A stretch of DNA of 64,000 nt from Tachypleus tridentatus (taxonomy: Eukaryota; Arthropoda; Merostomata; Xiphosura; Limulidae), in the NCBI RefSeq assembly GCF_004210375.1, contig NC_134834.1, positions 161,777,290 through 161,841,289 of the forward strand. Direction: 5' to 3'. Every line of letters starts with the position of its first letter. The first letter of the stretch is position 1. Of the stretch, positions 1-10,593 are shown piece after piece. The notes beneath the pieces were generated by a model that saw only the letters and a list, made by a program, of their open reading frames with translations, had not been told where the DNA came from and did no database searches. A program made the translations under genes and the position numbers.

Positions 1-960
1 GCCAAAATTAAAAACAATATATTGATCGACATTGGTAATTTTTTAAAAAAATCTTGTATAAAGAGAAATGAATTGTAAACTGTAAATTCGTTGAAAATGA
101 GTAAATGTAGAATGAAAGCAAGAAATGTTTATAAGTATGGGAACCAAAAATGGATAAAATAAGTCTTAAGAAGAGGTTATTTTGTGAACTTTAGATAGAC
201 TATACATGAGACCTGGGTGAGAAACTAGTGGTTAATATCTTCAACAACATTTACAGAAATGTAATTGCATTGTTTGAAATTCCTTAAGACTGATTGATTT
301 TTTTTTTTATTCACGATTTACAGTAAACTTTTACCAATCAACATCAAGAGCTTTGATTTTTTTTTCTCTTGTCGTTGAAAGTGTATTACATTTTAATAAA
401 GTAATTTGATTCATTAAGAATAATCACACTTGTACCTCTATGAAGTCAGGTGGTCATATTTTCATTATTAGCTGATTACTTAAAGACAGTAGATTGTTCA
501 TGAGTAATGGTAGAACCGGATTTATGGCAGTTGTAGCTGTAAAGTCAAGACAAAGCATCTTTTATTATCATACAAACACGTGTCAAATGTTCAATGTTGT
601 TGCTGTCGTGATTCTATTGTTTGTGATTAAACTTCAATTCTTGTGGAATGAATCTGTTGCTAGTGTCGTTAATGAGTGTTGAATAAAAATAATAGATCAC
701 TTACACAAAGTGTGATATGAGATTAGTCGTGACTACTCAACTGGAAAGTATTATTTGAATACAAAGTGAATCTGTTATTTTTATTAAAACAAATAAATGG
801 ATATTCCAATTTTGACATGACAAATTTGGCACATTAAGAATTTTCATGGAATAGTTAAAGTCATAAGTAGACCGACACCATGTGTGAGAGTAGACCGACA
901 CTATGTGTGAGAGAAAATGCAGTTTTACCTTGTGTTTTTCGGTATGTGTGTGCGTGCGTT
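1..960. other. AT-rich spacer, no gene seen
   Basis: Only AT-rich sequence with short homopolymer runs is visible. A 62-codon open frame near 494-682 has no recognisable motif and ordinary AT-rich composition, so I do not call it a gene. Confidence 0.6.
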
Positions 961-973
961 TTCTCATAGCAAA

Positions 974-1249
974 TGGCCCGGCATGGCCAAGCGTGTTAAG
1001 GCGTGCGAGTCGTAATCTGAGGGTCGCGGGTTCGAATCCCGGTCGCACCAAATATGCTCGCCCTTTCAGCCGTGGGGGCGTTATAATGTGACGGTCAATC
1101 ACACTATTCGTTGGTAAAAGAGTAGCCCAAGAGTTGGCAGTGGGTGGTGATGACTAGCTGCCTTTCCTCTTGTCTTACACTGCTAGATTAGGGACGGCTA
1201 GCACAGATAGCCCTCGAGTAGCTTTGTGCGAAATTCAAAAAACAAACAA
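974..1249 (+). mobile_element. SINE family A (tRNA-Thr-like head), full length
   Basis: The copy starts with a tRNA-like head: an A box around GGCCAAGCGTGTTAAGG, an anticodon-loop-like CTCGTAA (anticodon CGT, threonine-like) and a B box GGTTCGAATCC. A conserved body of about 150 bp follows, then a tail ending GAAATTCAAAAAACAAAC. It is flanked by a 13-bp target-site duplication with one mismatch (961-973 and 1250-1262), so it is a genuine retroposed copy. It is non-autonomous and would need a LINE for mobility. Confidence 0.92.
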
Positions 1250-1262
1250 TTCTTATAGCAAA

Positions 1263-2975
1263 GCAACATCGGGTTGTTTGCTGTGTCCACATTTTTCGGT
1301 AAGATTAACGCAAGATGTTTTGATTATATATAACTGAAATATTCATTCGTGAGTGGGTGAAATTATCAGTATTAAATGAAATACATGTATAGTAACTTAT
1401 ATATACCATATTAGATATCAGGTTAATGTACCTAATACTTTTTCATTGGTTAATTGGAACTGTTTTTAATCATGCGTATTGAAAGTTGTTTATAATTACA
1501 CAGATTTTTGGATATTTTCAAACTTTGTTTCAGTACAAGATGCAGTTAAAAACGTATAAAAATGCAGACTGTAAAAAAACAGGACTAGAAAACAGTATCC
1601 ATGTTGAGATATCGCGTTTATATAGTACTTAACTGATACTTTGAAGAAAGTACCACGGGAGATACTTTTCATGCACTAGAGGACTCTAAAGGTCAAAGGT
1701 AGAGGGTGTCCAGCAGCACACGAAATTCGTTTAGTATTACACAAGGTAGATTTCGTATATGTGACAGTCTTATATGAAATTTCCTGACAAGCTAAACTAT
1801 TTTTCCTTTTAATATAAAAGAAAAGGAGAAATATGGTATTTCCAGGTACCACACAATGCGGGATTTCGGGAGTCTTGTTTTTTTCGGTCAAAGTGTAAGA
1901 AATAATAGAAACTGCAGCAAAAACGTAAATAAACTGTTTCAAAGTTTTCTTCAGAAAGTAAATTGGACAAATAAAAAATAATGAAAGGCAGAAAAACATG
2001 TATTCTATTGTTAAGTAGTGACACAAACAACCAAGTGCTGGGGTGGAATGCGAAACGTGCGGAATTGTTCTATATTCCATGTTTAATAAAATACCTGCCT
2101 GCCACTAATATTACTTTTCGCTTTAAAAGAGTTTCCTGAAAAAATATTTTTAAAGTTTTAATTTCAGTTCAATAAGTTCTTTGTGAGAAAATTATTTTCA
2201 GTAACAAGTAGAAATTTTAACATGATCGTATAGTTTTTGCAAGCACTTAATAATAGAATAAAAGTTCTATAACATTTTAAAAGTATTTTTTGTGTAAGGC
2301 GTATTTTGCTGAATATTTGAATGTTATTGTCAATAAAAAGAGAGGTCAGTTTTAGAACTACTTTGCACGTGTGAACTTTTTGTTGGTAATGTTATTTTTT
2401 GTAACTACTGCTCATAAAACTGTGTCTAATCTTAACTTCTACAGGTTATGATTCGCTTTCATTAAATTTAAAATAATTCGTAATTGCTCTGAAAACAAAA
2501 CAAACAACAATGTTTTCTAAAAAAGTTAAAGTTTACTGTAACCTGATTTAGAACAAGTTGCTTCAAAATTATTTCATAGTTTTGGCCAAACAAATGTTTT
2601 TTGTTTCAATTTAAATGTTTATGTTAGTTAGATTGTTTTTAACGCGAAACTACTCAACAAATCAACCATCTGTAATCCGGCTCCACGTGAAATCGAAAGC
2701 AGTATTTTAACGTTGTAAGTCCTCAATCTTACCACTAGCCTATCGGGAGACCTTTATTTTAACAAAGGTCTGAATGTTAACTAAAACTAGGAAGCAAACT
2801 GTTTAGTTCTTAAAAATAAATCAGTTGTTATATATACGTTATAACTATTTAATGGCAGAAACTATCTGTTTGGTTGTTATTATTATGTTGAACATGTAAT
2901 AAAACCAGCAGGTGCGTAGCATATCGGCATTTCAACCTGAAGGATCTTGCTGAACCCGCGTTCTTGGTTGAATAA
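1263..2975. other. AT-rich spacer, no gene seen
   Basis: I see no coding, RNA or repeat signal here. A minus-strand open frame at 1676-2080 has no domain, cysteine pattern or splice-bounded structure I recognise. Confidence 0.55.
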
Positions 2976-3345
2976 ACGGGCTCGATGTGGTCTAGTGGTT
3001 AGTATGTTGGCCTACAGTCGGTTTGGTTTGTTTTGAATTTCGCGCAAAGCTACATGAGGGCTATCTGCTCTAGCCGTCCCTAATTTACTAATGTAAGACT
3101 AGAGGGAAAGCTGCTAGTCATCACCACCCACCGCCAACTCTTGGGCGACTCTTTTACCAACGAATAGTGGGATTGACCGTGACATTATAACTCCCCCACG
3201 ACTGAAAGGGCAAGCATGTTTGGTGTGACGAGGATTCGAACCCACAACCCTCGAACTACGAGTCGGGTGCCTTAAACACATAGCCGTGCCGGACCCCTAC
3301 AGTTGGAAAGTTCAAGTTTCACACCGTTATGGTGATGAGTTCATA
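2976..3345 (+). repeat. Second tRNA-like sequence split by a SINE
   Basis: Positions 2976-3017 carry an A-box-like stretch (TGGTCTAGTGGTTAG) typical of Glu/Gly/Asp-type tRNAs. The stretch resuming at 3303 continues with TTGGAAAGTTCAAGTTTCAC, which looks like a T-arm or B box. The two halves are separated by the minus-strand SINE at 3021-3295. I infer an older tRNA-derived retroposon or tRNA relic that was later interrupted. Confidence 0.55.
3021..3295 (-). mobile_element. SINE family A, full length, nested
   Basis: A reverse-oriented family A copy running from tail (TTTTGAATTTCGCGCAAAGC) to tRNA head (GCCGTGCCGGACC). A short direct repeat CCTACAG occurs at 3011-3017 and 3296-3302, consistent with a target-site duplication inside the older tRNA-like sequence. 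Confidence 0.88.
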
Positions 3346-3719
3346 CTGCACTTTCATCTTTGGGTGTGTTAAAAGCATCAGTGAACCCCTTTGACAGAAA
3401 GTAGGCAAGTCCTTTGTGAGAGAGGATGCAAGTAACTGGGCTGACTTCTATTTGGTCAACGGTTCAAAATCATGTGCAGTTAAAGAAAATACGTTTTGTT
3501 CTCCACTGCTTATTACAAAGCATTCACTTTAAATTTAATTTGCTTAAAAGCACAGTAAGTGTGAATGTTATATTTTGACTTCATATACAATATAAAGAAA
3601 CACATAAATTTGGTATATATATTACTTTCTATAGGTAGCACACAACAAAAACTGGTTGAATCAATGTTACTAGGTATCGTTCTATACAACTTGGATTTCT
3701 AATAAGTATGAAAAGTTTT

Positions 3720-4140
3720 ATTTTGAGCGACTTAATTTGCGGGTTACGAACATCAAAGGCGTCTCGAAACGATCGGTTACGGTATTTATGTAAACCAGCA
3801 GGGCGTCCGTTCAACACCTCATAATCTCCCACAGGAGCTTTTGATAATCGCGCGTGCAGCTGATAAAAAGTTATGAATTAGTTACTGCTAAAACGAGGTT
3901 TTTTAGCGTGAGCTCAGCCGCTTGTCTACATTCACTCCACAAAACCGCTAGTGACGGACAAAGATGTATTACGAGAACCGTATGGGCGCGTGCTTTGCAA
4001 TCTCTCATGTTTCATACACACGACTGCTTGACATTCGATCATTTTTTAACTTTCAACTGTACGTTTTTTAAGCCCGGTCTTTCTAAACCTTATGATATTT
4101 CATGAACGATATGACGTGCTTTACAAAGGAGTTACCATGG
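3720..4140. other. CpG-rich island in AT-rich spacer
   Basis: About two dozen CpG dinucleotides occur in this short non-SINE stretch, including CGCGCG near 3850 and GGGCGCG near 3985, whereas the surrounding sequence has very few. No convincing coding frame, splice pattern or RNA gene is seen. It could be a promoter, a distal first exon, an enhancer or a relic of a GC-richer insertion. The remaining flanks (3346-3719 and 4141-4679) show nothing recognisable. Confidence 0.4.
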
Positions 4141-4679
4141 GAAAAGCTCTAAAGAGTCCGTTTGGGTTATGTAATAAATGCGCATCTCATTAGTTTGTTG
4201 CTTGTATTACAACCGATAAAAAAACCAGTTCTTTTCAAAGCAAATCAAGTTATGAAATTTGAATCAGTGGTATGGTTCATAGCCGCTGAAGTGTGAAACA
4301 GTACATGGTGATATTGAAGAATTATATAAGGCGGAAACAAGGAGGCTGTTTAGGTAATCATGGTATGAACACGAGGTGGCATTTTTTACAAATTTTTGTA
4401 ACTGCTAATAATCCATAGTATGTTTAGTTTTTAGTTAATAATAGAACATAAGATTCGACAAATGAAAGTAAAGCAGTTTTCTCAATCTTACTTTAAGCTC
4501 ACAGAAAGTTGGGTTACGGAGTTGCATTTAAACTGTAACCAATAACTAAATTTAAGGCAGCTTTTTACAATTCTGTATAAAACTTATAAAAATTTAAGTA
4601 GTTGTATATAAGTGGAACCAATAACAACGTCTAAAGCAATTTTCTCAAACCTACCTTAAACGTACAGACCTTTGATTTG

Positions 4680-4800
4680 TTTGTTTGTTTAGAATCAAGT
4701 ACAAAGCTATACAATGGGTTATCTGTGCTTTGCCCACCACGGGTATCGAAACCCGATTTTTAGCGGTGTCAATTCCCCAGATATAACGCTGAACGGGTCA
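4680..4800 (-). mobile_element. SINE family B (second tRNA-derived family)
   Basis: The reverse complement shows a tRNA-like head with an A box (AGCGTTATATCTGG in this decayed copy) and a B box (GGGTTTCGATACCCG), then a tail containing TAGCTTTGTAC. The copy is diverged and shorter than family A (about 120 bp). Confidence 0.75.
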
Positions 4801-5254
4801 GAACTTTGGATTAAGAAATAGTATTTAAACTGGTACCAAAAACTATAACAGTTTTCTTAATCCTATCTCAAACTTCCAGAAAGTTGAAGCAAATAATTAT
4901 ATTTAAACTACGACAGTTTTAAACATTTTTTTTTGTAATTTTGTGTTAAGCTAACAGAAAGTTGAGCTAAGTGGTTGTATTTAAATTGGGACCGACATCA
5001 TACCCGTTGACTTGTAGTTTGAATTCTTAAAAATATATTTAACTGAAATTTTCATTACCTATTTAAAATAAGAGTAAGCATAAATATATGATAAAAAATC
5101 GTCTAAAATCGAAAATGTGAACTGTTTTATTTAGATACGTGCTTAGTGTATTAATATTCTCGCTAGAAATAAATTATATAAAGGTTTGGCGAACAAGGTG
5201 TGCAAGTAGTATTGTCGCCCTGGGCATAAAACACAGTAGCTACTATGCCGCTAC

Positions 5255-5519
5255 TTGCAGATAGGGCCAAGTGTGTTAAGGCGTTCGACTCGTAATCTGA
5301 GGGTCGAGGGTTCGAATCCAGGTCGCTTCAAACATACTCGCTCTTTCAGCCGTGGGGGCGTTATAATGTGACCGTCAATTCAACTAAAAGAGTAGCCCAA
5401 GAGTTGACGGTGGGTGGTGATGACTAGCTGCCTTCCTTCTAGACTTACACTGCTAAATTAGGGACGGCTAGCGCAGGTAGCCCTCGAGTAACTTTGCGCG
5501 AAATTCAAAGCAAACAAAC
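5255..5519 (+). mobile_element. SINE family A, diverged head
   Basis: The body and tail match family A closely (GTGGGTGGTGATGACTAGC, then GCGCGAAATTC). The first bases of the tRNA head are diverged or replaced (GCAGATAGGGCCAAGTG), so the 5' edge is approximate. Confidence 0.85.
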
Positions 5520-8340
5520 TTACAGATAAAGAATCAAGTTATATAAATTAACATATTTCAAACATTCAGTATCAGAATGTGAGTCAAAACAGAAAAAAAA
5601 ATTATTTACATGATTAGTTAAACTGCAAACTTTGACTAAACATTCCCGAAAAAAAAAAACTTTTATAAAACGTTAGTGTTTCAACCTCACGCGTAACGAC
5701 ATACATCATTAATCTAATTTATTAAGACCAATGATTCTAACATTTTTATCACTCTCATGTAAGTTTTATAAAATTTACAGAAGTAATATTGACTTATTTT
5801 GTAGTGTTTAGTAACAATTCAATCAGTTTTTTTATTTAGGGTATACATGTGTGCCTATAAACTCAGTATGTTTTGCAGCTGATTTTTATCTTTTCTTGAA
5901 TGAGCTAATAAAATCTACGATACAATTAATAGATGCAACGAAACGTAAATATTTTTCATAAGTAGTGAATTTCTCCATGAAATAACTCAAGTAATCCTGC
6001 TTATGGGGGCCTTTGCCCCCGGAGGGTGTCAGTGCTATAGTGTCTAGGAAAACTTCTTCATTCGTGTTACTGCAATTCGTGTTCCTGAAATTTTATGTTT
6101 TGTTGTTTCAACTTAGCCATTGAATCAGGATCAGCTTCAGCGTCTTCCAGATGATGGAGATTGAGGTGTGATAGAAAACCCATTTATGGGAATGCAGTAT
6201 TCATCTTGTGGACACACCTGGTGTAGTAGTTAAAAAGTGTACCAGCTTTAGCAGACTTAACCTTTAATTGTTTGGTGCAGAAATAAGGGAGGAGGAACAC
6301 CGGTAAAACCACTTTACCACCGCCTATGAATATACCCACTTTTAAAATAGTGTGCTGAGTCAAATTAAGTAAAGATTCCCTAAACACAAACGTATAGATA
6401 CTGTTCTTTGAACAAGAATTGTATAATCGTGTTTATTTCATAAAGTAACGACAGCATGCAAAACTTGTATGAACGCTTTAAATTATAATTTTTTGATTGT
6501 CAAATGGATAGAATTGCGGTTCTTTGTTATTATTGGTCACTCAAACGAAACATACACATACATTATTTATTTATCTATCTAGATTTCATAAAACAATGAC
6601 GCGGTGACATTGAAATTTCCATAGCTTTCCTAATCAGACTGATCTAGTTCTTATTTACCGTGTCGAGCGGTAGATCTGAGAGTGTCAGGTTAAGAGACAG
6701 TTGATCATTCTACTCATTTTGTGGTCGTGGATGCATTAAAAGAATGAAGGTAAAACCTTAATATTCTATTAGTGAAACCCAGGAGCTGATATTTGGTGTT
6801 TTTGACTATTTGCGTCCCCTCTGGTTTTTCATTTCAAAATTAGGATGAAACAACCCTTGTGTAGCTTAGAGCGAATATTCAAAAGCAAACAAATATTGCG
6901 AAACCGAAAAAAATTGCACTTCTATGGTTTAAACTAAATTTTTTAAAAAAGCCGCTACTGGTTCGTACTTCAAAAGTATGAATAACTTATAAAACTTTCA
7001 ATTGAACCAATTAATAATAAATTGACTTACTAAGTATTTATATGCTATATTTATATATCGTTAGAGTTTTCTACTTGCTTGTTATAGTAAACAGTGCATC
7101 TTTTACCCTTGAAGTGAGAAGAAACATTTTATTTTAAAACTATGGTAACCCTAAACTACAACATCAATATTTTTTCTTATGTTATTGTTTCGGTAAATAG
7201 TAAAGTTCCAAAAAATGACAAACAATCTGGTCACATTTTGTATTAACCTAACAGATATTATTAATACAATTCTATTTCGCAAATAATAAATTTATTTCAC
7301 AGCTCACTATTATATAAGGAAATAGTAAATTTGTTTTTTTTTATTCTATTTGTTTTAGTTTTATCTTTATGTATTTTAAATATTATTTTGATAGCAGTCA
7401 GGAACTGTCTGTCACCACTATAATAAATGCTTTTGGAATGCTTATGTACCGTTTGCCCCATGCTTGTAAAACACGTATTCATAAATGGAAGATTAAATTG
7501 TGATTTTGTGAAACAATATTTGAATTTTTAATCGTTTTAATAGTTTTATATATGTCATTTTAAAAGCACTAAAATGAGGCGACTTAAAATGTGGATTCTA
7601 TAGAATGATGACATTATATGAATATAGTAAGAAAGCGAAAGGTGTCTACTATGTGTATACGTATTTAAGCCAACGTACAGTACACTAGTACACTCACTGG
7701 CCGGTGCTTGCCGTCGATTTTTCAGCTGCTGTTTGCTCGCCTGCAAATGTAATGTAATTTAACTAAATCAGGTATTGAGAATGTAGTACATAGGTTTCAT
7801 TTTTTTTTTATTTTAGATTTAATTTTTTCTCCAAATTTTAGTTTTTCCCACGATCTCTAAATATTCAAGTTGTCAAAAAATCACCATCAACAGTCAATTT
7901 CACTCAGAGTTCAAGCAATATTTCAGTGGGAAATGTAGTGCTCAGTTGGATAAATTCCTAACAGCTCTTGTTGCATAGTTACAAAGTTACATAGTTAAGG
8001 AAAAATGTCTTCTTTTTGCACGTTATTAATTTGTGTTCTTTGGTGCATTATTTAATTAAATAAAAATTATCTAATGCATTACTATCATTAGTATAAAAAA
8101 GTACCCTTAAATGTCCTCAACAATCAACAGTAAGAAATAAAAGTAACCAAAATGTAAAAATCAGGATATTTCTAAGCGCCCCCTGTTATATCTGATCCTG
8201 AGCTTCGGCTCGAGGACAGGTGACTTTCAACCGAAACTTCTCCCACGTTTCCTCTCTCTCTCGAAGAACAGTGCGGTTTGGTTACCTACTTATTTTACCC
8301 TTGAAAGAAACCCAATTGTAAAGTTTGTCCTGTTTCCTGA
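5520..8340. other. Long AT-rich spacer, no gene seen
   Basis: I see no domain-bearing frame, tRNA, tandem array or recognisable transposon in this 2.8-kb stretch. Short open frames near 6184-6387, 7297-7482 and 7555-7746 are uninformative. Confidence 0.5.
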
Positions 8341-8351
8341 TTCTCATATTT

Positions 8352-8409
8352 GGCCTGGCATGGCCAAGCGTGTTAAGGCAAAATTCAAAACAAACAAACA
8401 AAAACAAAC
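8352..8409 (+). mobile_element. Internally deleted mini-SINE (family A)
   Basis: Only the first 28 bases of the tRNA head (to GTTAAGGC) and the last 30 bases of the tail (AAAATTCAAAACAAACAAAC onward) are present, joined directly. TCTCATAT flanks both sides (8342-8349 and 8410-8417) as an apparent target-site duplication. B box and body are absent. Confidence 0.8.
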
Positions 8410-8417
8410 TCTCATAT

Positions 8418-9300
8418 GAACAACTTTTACCATTGGCATGTGTGCTTACTCATAAATTAACTAGAGCTTCTTTTATACGAAAGGGTTACCTTAATGAAAC
8501 ATCTGTCCATATTAACTTCATCGAATAAAAGTCAATGCAAACCTCGCTATTGTCTTCACAAACTGCAAACACCACCGAGTGGCAGTTTTCATCATAGTGC
8601 AGCGAAGCTCGACGGTGCCACAAGCTGTGGTTCTTGCTCACCGTGATTTTCCACTTAAGTTTCGACTTTAATCCTAAAATTTGTGCGATCACAGACTGTA
8701 AATATTCCTGTTAATGGCTATGCTTATAATTTGGCAACTATATTAAAAAATAAATGAAAGTGTGTCCACTGTAATACTTTAGTCCATTAACGGCAAGTTT
8801 AAAAACACTTATTGGACAACGAAGAGTCTATTACTAATTAACATGAATTCTGGAAATATAGTGTCAATTTTTTCACAAGAAAAGAAACAAATGAACCAAA
8901 ATAGTAATTTAAAAATAGTGCTAGTATACAAACGTAAGTTTACTTATGAGATACAGGATACGGAAGGCTCTAACAAATACTAAATTCTGTTATCAAACAC
9001 AGCCAGTTTAAAGATATTAGAAGTTAACAGATGTAACGTACAAATTAAGGAAGAGGTGTGAGCTTAGGCAATGAATATTTATACTCATTGTATTTCAACC
9101 CAAAACAATCTACGGACATTGCTGGACAAAAGAATCTTATAATGGAGCAAGGTTTGCAGGGATATTTTTACTTGTGCATTTTGGCTTTCTTAAAGATGAC
9201 TTTGGAATTAATTTACAGAGGTCCTGTGTTAAGATATGTGCTTTTAAATGTAAAAAAAACTAATTCTGTCAGATTTTTTTTTATTATTGTAGCTGCTTGT
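8418..9300. other. Spacer, no gene seen
   Basis: AT-rich sequence without recognisable coding or RNA features. Confidence 0.5.
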
Positions 9301-9314
9301 GATCTTGTGATTCG

Positions 9315-9365
9315 TGATTAATCTGAAGACGACCTATGAAGGTCGAAACGTTGTTCTCTTCCTTA
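9315..9365 (+). repeat. Penelope-like terminus motif (hammerhead-like core)
   Basis: The string CTGAAGACGACCTATGAAGG is followed immediately by TCGAAACGTTGTTC. This resembles the CUGANGA-stem-GAAA core of hammerhead ribozymes carried by Penelope-like retroelements: ACCT and AGGT can pair and GAAA follows. The 5' side of stem II has one extra base relative to the canonical fold, so activity is doubtful. The flanks give no reverse-transcriptase frame. I treat it as a small retroelement terminus. Confidence 0.4.
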
Positions 9366-10298
9366 TTAGCAAAAGTGTTAATGTCCATACCAGCCGTAGT
9401 GAGATACATTTTTGTAAACTTGTATTTTGTGAAAGGGGTAATAAGACCGATTTTAATTTATTATACAATGTTTACTCTCACAAAAGAGAGAACTTGAAAA
9501 TTATTTCAATATGCAACATTTATCTAAAGGAAAGTTACCGACGTTTTGTGAAAAAGGTGATCTTAAGAGTTTCCTTTTTTGGAAAGGAGAGGGAGCTTTT
9601 AAACAAATATATATATATAATTACATGCTGTAAATACTGCAAATGCCCGTTTCTTCTGTTCAAGGTGTAATGTCGTTCGTTGTAAATAACAAGAGTTTAT
9701 TTCTAGACGAGCATGTTTTAACGATAGAAATCAGACAGTTTTCCTCTTTTATTATATGTTTCTCCGTTCTAATTGGAAATGAACCGAGACATTTTAAAAC
9801 TTGCATACATTTTAAGCATACAACATAGCTAATGGATCCAGTATATACCAAATTAATATAAATAATTTAAACAGGTTTTTAATACATGGGATTGTGAGCT
9901 GTATCATTCCTGTCTAGATAACTTTTGACAGGTCCTCGCACTCCGATGTAAAAAAACAAAACAAAAACTCATATAGAAGTGTTAACACTTTTATGTAATT
10001 CTTATTAGGTAATTTTACATAATTTACTGGTGTGTTAGAATATATCAATTTTTTATTGTATGACAAGACTATTTTACAAAACTTACGGCACAGATCAGTT
10101 AAGATATGGTATTTGTTTTTAATATTTGTTAAAATTTAGTACACGTTTTCTTATTAGATATAAATCTCTATTTGTTTAATAGTAAAAGTTCCTAAACGTA
10201 CGATTGTTTATAGAAATACTATTACTTTAGAACTTCATTGACAGCTAGAATGAAGATCACTGGATCTGCACTGTTCTTCAAATGTTCAGTTAAACCTA
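9366..10298. other. Spacer, no gene seen
   Basis: Several overlapping plus-strand open frames occur between about 9058 and 9828, but none has a recognised motif or conserved block. I regard them as chance or decayed retroelement sequence adjoining the motif at 9315. Confidence 0.45.
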
Positions 10299-10308
10299 AA
10301 AGTAAGTT

Positions 10309-10583
10309 TGGTTTGTTTTGAATTTCGCGTAAACCTACACGAGGGCTATCTGCGCTAGCCGTTCCTAATTTAGCAGTGTAAGACCAGAGAGAAGGCAGCT
10401 AGTCATCACCACCCACCGCCAACTCTTGGGTTATTCTTTTACCAACGAATAGTGGGATTGACCGTGACATTATAACGCCCCCACGACTGTAAGGACGAGC
10501 ATATTTTGGCGGGTGGGGAATTCGAACCCGCGACCCTCGGGTAACGAATCAAGTGCCTTAACCACCTGACCATGCCGGGCCTG
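10309..10583 (-). mobile_element. SINE family A, full length
   Basis: Reverse-oriented family A copy from tail (TTGAATTTCGCGTAAAC) to head (CATGCCGGGCC). Flanked by a 10-bp target-site duplication AAAGTAAGTT at 10299-10308 and 10584-10593. Confidence 0.92.
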
Positions 10584-10593
10584 AAAGTAAGTT

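Noticed and set aside
494-682. Short plus-strand open frame
   Set aside because: No recognised motif, no splice context and AT-rich chance composition.
1000-1050. Functional tRNA genes within the SINE heads
   Set aside because: The heads keep A and B boxes but the acceptor and anticodon stems do not pair properly and they continue into SINE bodies.
903-1102. Open frames in both strands over the first SINE
   Set aside because: They read through the SINE body and tRNA-like head; similar frames recur in other SINE copies.
9058-9828. Overlapping plus-strand open frames
   Set aside because: No domain or family signature; adjacent to a retroelement motif, but nothing codes recognisably for a polymerase.
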